Assembly: GCA_016721195.1 (NCBI GenBank)
Contig: JADKIO010000009.1
Location: 62,001 to 126,000, forward strand
Reading direction: 5' to 3'
Source of the DNA: Candidatus Geothrix skivensis
GTDB lineage: Bacteria; Acidobacteriota; Holophagae; Holophagales; Holophagaceae
DNA: 64,000 bases
Positions 15,462 through 23,666 of this stretch are shown piece after piece (positions within the stretch are counted from its first letter, which is position 1; the number at the start of each line of letters is the position of its first letter). The notes below the pieces were generated by a model. That model searched no databases. It was not told the DNA's origin and saw nothing but the letters and a program-made list of their open reading frames with translations. Position numbers and translations under genes: made by a program.

Positions 15462-17753
15462 TCAAGGCACCGTGGGACGGCCAGTGGCCATGGACTCCGC
15501 AAGGCTCCGCGGGGGCACCGGGAGCTTCGTGCCGTCACTGAACGTCACCGTGAGGGGCGAGGCTCCCGCGTTGAAGGCGAGGTAGGTCCTCATGCCATCC
15601 GGTTTCCTGAAGACCGAATACAGCGCAGTGTCCGCGGTGACCGAGAAGTCCGGCAGGCCCATGCGCTGCAGGCTCAGCAGCCAGTGCAGGGTGTGGGAGC
15701 GGGTGTTGCCGAACTCCACGGCACCCCACCGGTTCCACTGGGCCAGCCCGGCCGCCGGATCCGCCAGGGCCATGTATTCGGCGAAGACGTCCTGCCAGAT
15801 GTCCGGCGGATCAGGGCGGCGGCCGCGGGTCGCCCAGATTGCACTCTGTGCGGGCAGCTCCGCCAGGCTGCGCTTCACGAAGCCCGGATCCCGGCCGAGG
15901 TAGAGCGAGGCCGTGGTCAGAGGCAGCAGGTTGATGCCCTTGATCTGTCTCGGCTCGTCGGTCCACCAGGTGTTGTGGGCGAACTTTCCGCCGAAGAGCA
16001 TGCTCACCTCGATGTTCCGATACTCGGCGGGCAGCACCTGCCGGTCCAGGTCGAACCAGTAGGTCTGGATGCCCTTGATCTCGCTCGCGTAGAGCCAGAT
16101 GCCCAGGTCCCGCAGGGCCCGGTCGCCGGTGACTTCTCCCCAGAGAACCAGGCCAGCCCAGGCGTTCACTGCCTCGCTGGAGCTCTCCTGGTTATTGCCG
16201 AAGGCGCCGAGGCCGATCCCGGATGCCCAGGAGTGGCTTTCATAGGGGTCGAAGTTCCTGAGGAAGGGGAACTCCGCCCCGCCCCTGGTCGGCGTGGCGA
16301 TGTCGGCGATGAGCTTGTCCACCATGCCGCCCCACTTGTCCTTGGCCGCCCAGGCTGGATCGCGCAGCGCGATCTGGGCCATGGCGAAGATCCAGTACCC
16401 GTAGTGGAAGTGGTGGTCGTTGACCTGCTCGACACTGAAGTATTCCTCGGGGTAGGCCACCACCGTCCCCAGCATCTTGGAATAGCGGAAGTAGGTCTTG
16501 CGGTCCGTCCCCGAGAACCACTGCTCGACGCGGCCCTTCAACAGCTTGAGCAGCCCGTCGCGGGCTTCCAGGTCACCCTGCTGCTCCGCGACATTCATCA
16601 GCTGGACAATGCGCTGCAGGCCCTTGCCCTGCCAGTACGGTCCATTGCCGATCTCGAGCATCATCGGCCGGGCCTTCCGCACATCCGCCTTGAGGATGTC
16701 CGCCAGCTCCGAGGTCCTGGGGGAGCCCTTCACGCCGGGCCACCAGGGCAGGATGCCCGGGTAGGTCAGCGTGGTCTTGAAGCCGGTGGCCGCCAGCAGG
16801 TGGATGCGGCCCCGGATGGTGTCGTAGGCCGGGCCCAGTCGGCCCTGGACGCTGGCATTCCCTGACCACTGGTGCGGGTACAGCCCCAGCAGCGGGGTGG
16901 CCTCGGTCCCTTCCATGGCCCGTGCGGTGGTCTCGAAGCGGGTCTCGACGCTGCTGGCAGCGGCGTCGCAGTGCCAGGACACCCGGGTGTCCTCCACGAA
17001 GGCGTAGGCGTGCCGGGTGAAGAGGGCCACGGTCTCGCCCCGGTCGTCCGGCAGGGCTGCCGCCGAGAGGTAGTCCCGGCCGGCGGGCATCTTGGCCAGC
17101 CACTGCCGCTCGGTCGTCTGCTCCCAGCGCACCCCCGCAGGCCCGAAGAAGGCGTACACCTTGCCTTTGATCCGCAGGGCCAGGACCCTGGGATCCCCAC
17201 TCGCCGGCAGGCGGACGCCCACATCCGGAAGGACGACCTTGACGTCTCCCCGGGAAACCCGCAGGTAGGCGTAGGGGCTCCCGTGGGCGATGGTCGCCAG
17301 CATCCGGTCCGGGCCGCGGGAAAAGTCGATGTCGATGGACCAGTCGCCCGCCTTGGCCAACCGGGCCGGGCCGGGCTCGAAATCCGCGGGGGCCAGGAGC
17401 ACCGGATCCAGGTGCGGGTAGTGGATCTCCGTGTCCTTGCGCTCCGTGCTGACCACGGACTTCACGGGGAGGGACATCTCCAGGCCCGAAGGGACCGCCT
17501 TGAAGGTGAGCGGCTGGGCGAAGATGGCCTCGGGCGTCCGATTGAAGATGAGGGTGGAATACCACTGGTTGGTCTGGGCGGCTGTCTTCAGCATGGCTTC
17601 GGTCCGGTGGGGGGCCGGGGGCACATCCTTGTCACTCCCCTGGGTGCCCAACCAGTAGGCTCCAGCACCAACCTTCACGGTCTGAGCGATGACGGGGAAA
17701 ACCACCAACGACAAAAGCAGGACCACCTGGAGGGACTTCCGGACTGCTTTCAC
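15462..17753 (-). CDS. GH81 endo-beta-1,3-glucanase, exported
   Basis: The predicted protein has about 763 residues. The start at 17753 (GTG) was chosen because AAGGAG lies six bases upstream; it gives a clean signal peptide (MKAVRKSLQVVLLLSLVVFPVIAQ). The GH81 family is recognised by DHHFHYGYWIFA (acid/base aspartate, about residue 444) and NNQESSSEAVNAW (nucleophile glutamate, about 523), with FDPYESHSWASG between. The enzyme cuts internal beta-1,3 bonds in laminarin or curdlan with inversion. It acts in the periplasm or outside, feeding oligosaccharides to the porin encoded divergently at 18050. Its 3' end faces the regulator gene 19 bases away. Confidence 0.92.
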   Translation of the reverse strand: MKAVRKSLQVVLLLSLVVFPVIAQTVKVGAGAYWLGTQGSDKDVPPAPHRTEAMLKTAAQTNQWYSTLIFNRTPEAIFAQPLTFKAVPSGLEMSLPVKSVVSTERKDTEIHYPHLDPVLLAPADFEPGPARLAKAGDWSIDIDFSRGPDRMLATIAHGSPYAYLRVSRGDVKVVLPDVGVRLPASGDPRVLALRIKGKVYAFFGPAGVRWEQTTERQWLAKMPAGRDYLSAAALPDDRGETVALFTRHAYAFVEDTRVSWHCDAAASSVETRFETTARAMEGTEATPLLGLYPHQWSGNASVQGRLGPAYDTIRGRIHLLAATGFKTTLTYPGILPWWPGVKGSPRTSELADILKADVRKARPMMLEIGNGPYWQGKGLQRIVQLMNVAEQQGDLEARDGLLKLLKGRVEQWFSGTDRKTYFRYSKMLGTVVAYPEEYFSVEQVNDHHFHYGYWIFAMAQIALRDPAWAAKDKWGGMVDKLIADIATPTRGGAEFPFLRNFDPYESHSWASGIGLGAFGNNQESSSEAVNAWAGLVLWGEVTGDRALRDLGIWLYASEIKGIQTYWFDLDRQVLPAEYRNIEVSMLFGGKFAHNTWWTDEPRQIKGINLLPLTTASLYLGRDPGFVKRSLAELPAQSAIWATRGRRPDPPDIWQDVFAEYMALADPAAGLAQWNRWGAVEFGNTRSHTLHWLLSLQRMGLPDFSVTADTALYSVFRKPDGMRTYLAFNAGASPLTVTFSDGTKLPVPPRSLAESMATGRPTVP

Positions 17754-18049
17754 GGGCGACTCCTTGATAATTTTGATCATTTCATGAAGTTTTTTTAGAT
17801 TCGGTCGAGAATCCTATACCTTGAATGCCCAATAATCCAGAGGATAAAGCGTGACGAAAAATTGCCCACAAAAATGAAAAAAGATAATTTACTTCCCCTA
17901 TTTTTGAATCACCCTTGATCAGCTTTGCTCAATCCATCATCGAAGTCGCGAACCCGCGGAGGGACCGAGCATCTGGGCCCAGTGACAATCATCCGCCCCC
18001 TGCCTGGCCCGCCGCTCCCTTCACCGGACCCTTTCTGAGAAGGCTCCCC
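17754..18049. promoter_or_regulatory. Divergent control region of GH81 and porin
   Basis: The AT-rich stretch carries AATTGCCCA (17860-17868) and the related AATGCCCAAT (17824-17833), matching AATTGCCCAAT at 14152 in the other control region of the locus. This shared motif is a candidate operator. No gene is supported. Confidence 0.45.
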
Positions 18050-19420
18050 ATGCGCATCCCATCCCTCCGGACCGCCACGGATCGTGACCAGGCGCCTCCT
18101 TCCCGATCAGCCCCGGGTTACTGGGGAGCCTGGGCGGGACTCCTGCTCCTCGGGTGCTGGGCTGGCCAGAGCGCCCAGGCCCAGGCCCTCCAGTACGGGC
18201 CCTTCAGCCTCAATGCCTTCGCCAAGTACGAGGGGGCCCGCACCAGCAACTTCAACGAACGCCTCCAGCTCTACAACGATGCGACCAAGCAGCAGCAGTG
18301 GGCCGACCAGCTCGTGCCCGGGACCCGCTTCGGCACCGAGCCCACCAACGTCTGGCTCTTCCAGCCCTGGCTGGGGGTCAAGTTCGATCTGGGTGGTGGG
18401 TTCAAGGCGACTGCCATGCTCAGTCAGCGCTGGCGCGGCGGCATGGGCGTGCCGAACACCGTTGATGTTCCCGGCTTCCTATACGAAGAGAACGTGGCGA
18501 TCAGCCACGAGGACTATGGCCGGCTGGCGGTGGGCAAGATGGTCGCCCGGGGCTGGAGCGTGGCGGACTACCCCTATGGCACCTCCGTGGGCCTGGCCAA
18601 CGAGTGGGCCCAGAGCGGCGCCGGCTACGGCCTGCTGACCAAGGCCATTCGGTACACCTCCCGCCCCTTCGATGTCTTCAGCGGGGACCTCGTCCTGGAG
18701 GCCACCTACGACCAGGGCAACACCGCCTTCAAGATCCACAAGCCCCGCTTCTGGGAGTTCTATGCGCAGTATCACAACGCCGGCCTGGTGGTGGACCTCA
18801 TCGTCCAGGACACGCGGAACGGCAACCCCCAGGCCTGGGGCCACGGCCCCTTCACGGGCCTGACGCCCTTCCCCCGGGACGATGCCAAGATCGGCGGTGC
18901 GGGCCAGGGCATGGCCATGGTCATGGCCCGGTATGACATCGATGCGCACTGGCAGGTGTCCGGCGGCCTCCGGTCGAACCGCTGGAGCGGTGCCGATGCC
19001 GTGATCACGGTCCCCGGGCCGCCGTCCCAGTGGAACAACATGTTCAACGTGGACTGGGGCGGGACCCGCGACGGCATTCCCAACCCCGGCTACGCCGCCA
19101 CCTCCACGGACGGCTTTGCGGCCCTGCGCTACCGTCGCGACAAGTGGTCCGCCTGGCTCGCTGGTCAGATTCTGGGCACGGCCTCCACCGCCAACCCCTC
19201 CGAGCGGGGTCAGAGCAACTGGGCGAACTTCAACACGATGGGCGTGCAGTACGACTTCGGGCGTGGCCTGTCCGCCTATGGCGGCGTCGGCATGGTCCGC
19301 TACGGCCGCCTGGGCCTGTCGCCCATGTCCATGCCAACGAATTCCGCCTTCACCGGGGTTGATTCCCGTGTGAGCCGGAACGGCAACTGGGCGCTGATCG
19401 GCCTCCTCTACGTCCTCTGA
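18050..19420 (+). CDS. Outer-membrane porin of the glucan locus
   Basis: The 456-residue protein has an unusually long charged N-region before the signal core (WAGLLLLGCWAGQSAQA). The mature part is rich in alternating aromatic and polar strands (FSLNAFAKYEGAR, KFDLGGGFKATAMLSQRWRG, FAALRYRRDKWSAWLAGQIL, GLSAYGGVGMVRYGR) and ends in a hydrophobic strand (NWALIGLLYVL), as expected for an outer-membrane beta-barrel. It probably admits laminari-oligosaccharides, replacing a SusC-type channel. The start at 18050 was preferred over 17915 because GAAGG lies upstream and the signal peptide then sits near the N terminus. The GH17 lipoprotein follows after 18 bases. Confidence 0.75.
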   Translation: MRIPSLRTATDRDQAPPSRSAPGYWGAWAGLLLLGCWAGQSAQAQALQYGPFSLNAFAKYEGARTSNFNERLQLYNDATKQQQWADQLVPGTRFGTEPTNVWLFQPWLGVKFDLGGGFKATAMLSQRWRGGMGVPNTVDVPGFLYEENVAISHEDYGRLAVGKMVARGWSVADYPYGTSVGLANEWAQSGAGYGLLTKAIRYTSRPFDVFSGDLVLEATYDQGNTAFKIHKPRFWEFYAQYHNAGLVVDLIVQDTRNGNPQAWGHGPFTGLTPFPRDDAKIGGAGQGMAMVMARYDIDAHWQVSGGLRSNRWSGADAVITVPGPPSQWNNMFNVDWGGTRDGIPNPGYAATSTDGFAALRYRRDKWSAWLAGQILGTASTANPSERGQSNWANFNTMGVQYDFGRGLSAYGGVGMVRYGRLGLSPMSMPTNSAFTGVDSRVSRNGNWALIGLLYVL

Positions 19421-19438
19421 GCCAAAAGGAACCCAGCC

Positions 19439-21172
19439 ATGTCGAATCCAGCTCTCACCAGGGTCCTCCGCTCATTCCTTGGCCTCCTGTTCGTCGCCGC
19501 GCTGACCTCCTGCGGCGGTGGCGGGGTCGTGCCCGGAACCGTCGATGCCAAGTCCATCCGCCCGCTGCCCACGGAATACCTCACCCGCACCGCGGTGGCC
19601 TACTCGCCCTACCGGACGGGGAACATCCAGACCGAAACGCCCACCGTGGGCCAGATCACCCAGGACCTGAACCTGCTCGCCCAGGGGAACTTCACCCTGA
19701 TCCGGCTGTTCGACAGCTCCGACAAGGTGGCCAAGCAGACCTTGCAGATCATCAAGAACAACCACCTGGACATCAAGGTGCACCTCGGCTGCTGGATCTC
19801 CAGCACGAAATACGCCGCGCCGGCGGATGTCCCCGCCATCGAGAATGCCAACCAGCTGGAGATCGCCCGCTGCATCGCCCTGGCGAACGCCTTCCCCGAC
19901 CTCGTGCTGGTGGTGAGCGTCGGCAACGAGTGCATGGTCAGCTGGGCGGGCAATCCGGTCTCCCCGGCCCAGATGGCCTCCTACATCACCCAGGTGCGGT
20001 CGGCCATCACCCAGCCCGTCACCACCGACGACAACTACGCCTTCTTCGCCTCGGCTCCGACCTACCTGCTCAACACCCTCGACTTCGTCTCCATCCATTC
20101 CTATGCCCTGCTCGACACCCTGTATGGGCAGCCGTGGGATTGGAAGCAGACGGATGTTCCCGCCTCGGGCCGGGCTGCGGCCATGATGGGCGCAGCACTC
20201 GCCTTCGAGCAGCAGAACTACAACGAGGCCCGCACCTATCTGGACAAGACCGGCTTCGCCGCCCTGCCCATCGTCATCGGCGAAACCGGGTGGAAGGCCG
20301 TGCCCACGGGGGGCGAGTTCGAGCGGGCCCACCCGGTCAATCAGCAGATCTTCTTCAACCTCCTGAGCGCCTGGCGCATCTCAGGGACAGGCCCCAAGAA
20401 CATCTTCTGGTTCGAAGCCTTCGACGAGCCCTGGAAGGGCGGTGACGATGGCTGGGGCCTCTTCAACGTCGGCCGTCAGGCCCGCTTCGTGGTGCGCGGG
20501 CTTTACCCGGCCTCCACCTGGGAGTCCGGAACCTACACGAGCGCCGACGCCCTGCACTACGTCCCTACGGTCCAGAATTCCGCGGTCACGGCCGGCAGGT
20601 ACACGCTCTACGCCGAGACGGCCACTGCGGGTGAAGCCCTGCCTCCCGCGCCCCTCGCCTGGGCCGGATGGACCTGGAACACCGCAGCGGTGCCCAACAC
20701 CAGCACCGCAGTGGAAGGCACGACCAGCATGCAGATCACGCCCGGTCCCCAGCCCTGGGGTTGGGGCTTGGCCCTGGCCTACACCAAGCACGCTGACGAC
20801 CTGAGCGCCTTCGCCACTTCCGGCTACCTCAACTTCAGCATCAAGACCACCTACCCGGGCTCGCTCCTGGTCGGGTTCCAGACTGGCAACCCCATTGACC
20901 TGACCCTCTACAACGTGTTTCTTCCGCTTGCCCCTGGCAACTACGGCTACTACAACGACGGGGCCTGGCATGACGTGAAGATCCCCATCAGCGCGCTCAC
21001 ACCCTGGGGCGCCATGGGCTCGGGGATGCCCCTGGCGTCGCTCTCGAAGCTCGACATGACCATGGTCGCCAACCCCTTCGTGGTCGCCGACGTGTTCAGC
21101 AACACCGGCAAGCCGGCCTACAGCAACCCCACGAACCCCATCTACATCGACCGCGTCTTCTGGTCGAAGTGA
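19439..21172 (+). CDS. GH17-type beta-1,3-glucanase lipoprotein with C-terminal binding domain
   Basis: The 577-residue protein has a lipobox (FVAALTSCGGGG). A GH17 barrel (about 45-360) shows the acid/base glutamate in VSVGNECMVSW (about 163) and the nucleophile in VIGETGWK (about 281), followed by FWFEAFDEPWKGG. The C-terminal 190 residues form a beta-sandwich-like region (TSMQITPGPQPWGWGLALAY, LNFSIKTTYPGSLLVGFQTG, YIDRVFWSK) that probably binds glucan. It is the membrane-anchored counterpart of the two cytoplasmic GH17 enzymes and works with GH81 on the polymer. It is co-directional with porin, mutarotase-like protein, symporter and phosphorylase. Confidence 0.88.
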   Translation: MSNPALTRVLRSFLGLLFVAALTSCGGGGVVPGTVDAKSIRPLPTEYLTRTAVAYSPYRTGNIQTETPTVGQITQDLNLLAQGNFTLIRLFDSSDKVAKQTLQIIKNNHLDIKVHLGCWISSTKYAAPADVPAIENANQLEIARCIALANAFPDLVLVVSVGNECMVSWAGNPVSPAQMASYITQVRSAITQPVTTDDNYAFFASAPTYLLNTLDFVSIHSYALLDTLYGQPWDWKQTDVPASGRAAAMMGAALAFEQQNYNEARTYLDKTGFAALPIVIGETGWKAVPTGGEFERAHPVNQQIFFNLLSAWRISGTGPKNIFWFEAFDEPWKGGDDGWGLFNVGRQARFVVRGLYPASTWESGTYTSADALHYVPTVQNSAVTAGRYTLYAETATAGEALPPAPLAWAGWTWNTAAVPNTSTAVEGTTSMQITPGPQPWGWGLALAYTKHADDLSAFATSGYLNFSIKTTYPGSLLVGFQTGNPIDLTLYNVFLPLAPGNYGYYNDGAWHDVKIPISALTPWGAMGSGMPLASLSKLDMTMVANPFVVADVFSNTGKPAYSNPTNPIYIDRVFWSK

Positions 21173-21201
21173 GCCCGGGATGCTGACCGCGTGGGGGACG
21201 C

Positions 21202-21227
21202 CAGCGCCCCGGATCCTTGGGGCGCTG
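21202..21227 (+). promoter_or_regulatory. Intergenic hairpin between GH17 and mutarotase-like gene
   Basis: A 9-base-pair stem CAGCGCCCC/GGGGCGCTG with loop GGATCCTT lies directly before the GTG at 21230. It has no T-run, so it is more likely an mRNA-stabilising or translation-modulating hairpin than a full terminator. Confidence 0.4.
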
Positions 21228-21229
21228 AC

Positions 21230-22162
21230 GTGAACACGCCGGCCGTCTCCACTTCGATGGAGCAGGGTTTCACGGTGAGGGGGCTCCGAAGCCGGACCGC
21301 CGAGCTGCTCATGGTCCCTGAGCTGGGGGGCAGGATCATCAGCCTGCGCAGCCTGAAGTCCGGGCGGGAGTGGTGCTGGCACCAGCCCCGCCCGGACTGG
21401 CTGTGGCGCAACCGCCCAGGCGACGCCTTCGGTGACAGCCCCCAGGCAGGCATCGACGAGTGCGTGCCCTCCGTGGCGGCCTGCCGGGTGCTGGACCGGG
21501 ACATTCCGGATCACGGCGAGGTTTGGTTCCAGGCCTGGCAACTGGAACCGGATGCCCTGGCCAAACAAGAGCTCGCGGCTTCCCTCCGGCTGGCGATCAC
21601 GCCCTTCACCTTCCGCCGTGCCATCCGGGTCGGAGAGGATGGCGCCTTCGTCTTCGACTATGCCCTCACCAACGAGGGCGACCAGCCCGAGCCGTACCTG
21701 TGGTCCTTCCACCCCCTCATGGCCCTGGAACCCGGAGATCGCCTCGAGCTTCCGGCAGAGGTCCTGAGCCTCCGGCTGGACGGGGGGTTGGGGACCGCCA
21801 TCTCCCGCGGCGATGTCTGGGCCTATCCGGAGCCTTTTCCTGGCCTGAGGCTGGATGCAGGAGAAGTCCCCGGCATGCCCGGAGGCTGCGTGAAGGGCTT
21901 TGCCGGCCCCCTGGAGACCGGCCGTGCGGCCATCCTGAACGAGCGTACCGGCGACCGGCTGGAGCTCGGCTGGGACGCATCTGCCGTGCCCTTCCTGGGG
22001 CTCTGGATCAACCGCGGCCACGGTGGGTTTCACCACCTCGCCCTCGAGCCCTGCACGGGCGCCCCGGATTCCCTTCTGGAGGCCATGGAGTCATGGCACC
22101 AGTGCCGCGTGGTGCCGCCGGGTGAGACCGTGCGTTGGTCCATCTGCTTGTCAATAACCTGA
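21230..22162 (+). CDS. Aldose-1-epimerase-like (galactose mutarotase fold) protein
   Basis: The protein has about 310 residues and a beta-sandwich mutarotase-like sequence: VPELGGRIISLRSLKSGREWCWHQ near the start, FDYALTNEGDQPEPYLWSFHPLMAL in the middle, and GLWINRGHGGFHHLALEPCTG near the end, where the conserved acidic residue is expected. It would interconvert alpha and beta sugar anomers, useful because the beta-glucan hydrolases and phosphorylase release specific anomers. No signal peptide is seen, so it is cytoplasmic. The start is uncertain: in-frame GTG at 21191 and 21230 and ATG at 21257 are all possible. It ends just before the symporter. Confidence 0.75.
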   Translation: MNTPAVSTSMEQGFTVRGLRSRTAELLMVPELGGRIISLRSLKSGREWCWHQPRPDWLWRNRPGDAFGDSPQAGIDECVPSVAACRVLDRDIPDHGEVWFQAWQLEPDALAKQELAASLRLAITPFTFRRAIRVGEDGAFVFDYALTNEGDQPEPYLWSFHPLMALEPGDRLELPAEVLSLRLDGGLGTAISRGDVWAYPEPFPGLRLDAGEVPGMPGGCVKGFAGPLETGRAAILNERTGDRLELGWDASAVPFLGLWINRGHGGFHHLALEPCTGAPDSLLEAMESWHQCRVVPPGETVRWSICLSIT

Positions 22163-22175
22163 TGTGGGGGTTCCC

Positions 22176-23666
22176 GTGAGCACAGCCGAAGGCATTCCCG
22201 TCCCCGCAGCCGCCGCGCTCGACGAGGGCCGCCTGTCCTTCGGGGAGAAGGTGGGCTACTCCCTGGGCGATGCGGCCTCCAACTTCTACTGGAAGACCTT
22301 CGAGTTCTTCATCATCTTCTTCTACACGGACGTGTTCGGCATCTCCGCCGGCGCCGTCGGCACCATGATGCTGGTGACCCGGGTGTTGGACGCCGTGGCC
22401 GACCCGGTCATGGGGACCATTGCGGATCGCACCAAGACCCGCTGGGGACACTTCCGCCCCTACGTACTCTGGTTCGCCGTCCCCCTGGCCGGTGCCGGCG
22501 TCCTCACCTTCACGACGCCCAACCTCGGCCCCGGCGGCAAGCTCCTCTATGCCTATGTGACCTACTGCCTCCTGATGCTGCTCTACACGGCCGTGAACAT
22601 CCCCTACAGCGCCCTGCTCGGGGTGATGACGCCCAACTCCAAGGAGCGGACCTCCCTGGCCTCCTTCCGGTTCGTCGGGGCCTTCTCCGTGGCGGTCCTG
22701 GTCCAGTACTGCACGCCCAGCCTGGCCCAGTGGTTCGGGATGTCGCCAGCCCTGCGCGCCCAGCACAGCTTCCTGGCGCACCCCATCGACTGGGTTCGCT
22801 GGTTCCTCTCCCGGGATTTCCTCACCCTGCCCTCTGACCCTGCCAAGGGTTGGCAGATGACCATGGTCCTCTATGGATGCTTCGCCGTCGTCCTCCTGAT
22901 CCTCTGCTTCGCGACCACCCGCGAGCGGGTCACCCCGCCCGAGGATCAGAATCCGGACTTCAAGGAGGACCTGAAGAGCATGCTCACCAGCCGCGCCTTC
23001 GTGGTGATGCTCGGGGTGCTGATCATCATGATCATGTCCTTCGTCCTCAGGGGCTCGGTCTCGGCCTACTACTTCAAGTACTACGTCCAGCGCAACGACC
23101 TCCTCGGGCCCTTCCTGGTGGCCAACGCCCTCGCCTTCCTGGCGGCGGTGGTCATCACACCGACCATCGCCCGGCACTTCGACAAGAAGATTCTTTTCAT
23201 CGCGGCCATCGGAATCGGTGGTCTCATCATCGGCGGCTTCTGGCTGGCCAAACCGACGGACATCGGCCTCATGTTCGGGCTCCAGATCCTGGCCAGCTTC
23301 ATCATCGGATTCAACTCGCCCCTGGTCTGGGCCATGTTTGCGGATACGGCCGATGATGCGGAGTGGCGTCTCGGGCGCAGGAACACGGGCCTGGTCTTCG
23401 CATCGGCCGTCTTCGGCATGAAGATCGGGCTGGCCCTGGGCGCCTGGGTGACGGGCCTCCTCCTGACGGGGTTTGGCTACCTCGCCAATCAGGAGCAGTC
23501 CGCCACCTCGCTGCTGGGGATCCGACTCTCGATGAGCCTGATCCCCGCCCTGATGCTGGTGGTGGCCGCCGTGCTCATGAAGGCCTACCCCTTGGATGAC
23601 AAGAAGATGGTCCAGATCGAGAAGGACCTGGCCAGCCGCAAAAAAGAGGCCGTGAGCGAGGCCTGA
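22176..23666 (+). CDS. GPH-family sugar:cation symporter
   Basis: The 496-residue inner-membrane protein of the glycoside-pentoside-hexuronide family (MelB-like) has about 12 membrane segments. Family features seen are GEKVGYSLGDAASNFYWKTFEFF at the start, DAVADPVMGTIADRTKTRWGHFRPY after segment 2, and FADTADDAEWRLGRRNTGLVFASAVFGMK in the C-terminal half. It probably imports laminari-oligosaccharides with sodium or protons. The GTG at 22176 has GGGGG six bases upstream; a GTG at 22164 is also in frame. It overlaps the start of the phosphorylase gene (TGATG), so the two are translationally coupled. Confidence 0.9.
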   Translation: MSTAEGIPVPAAAALDEGRLSFGEKVGYSLGDAASNFYWKTFEFFIIFFYTDVFGISAGAVGTMMLVTRVLDAVADPVMGTIADRTKTRWGHFRPYVLWFAVPLAGAGVLTFTTPNLGPGGKLLYAYVTYCLLMLLYTAVNIPYSALLGVMTPNSKERTSLASFRFVGAFSVAVLVQYCTPSLAQWFGMSPALRAQHSFLAHPIDWVRWFLSRDFLTLPSDPAKGWQMTMVLYGCFAVVLLILCFATTRERVTPPEDQNPDFKEDLKSMLTSRAFVVMLGVLIIMIMSFVLRGSVSAYYFKYYVQRNDLLGPFLVANALAFLAAVVITPTIARHFDKKILFIAAIGIGGLIIGGFWLAKPTDIGLMFGLQILASFIIGFNSPLVWAMFADTADDAEWRLGRRNTGLVFASAVFGMKIGLALGAWVTGLLLTGFGYLANQEQSATSLLGIRLSMSLIPALMLVVAAVLMKAYPLDDKKMVQIEKDLASRKKEAVSEA

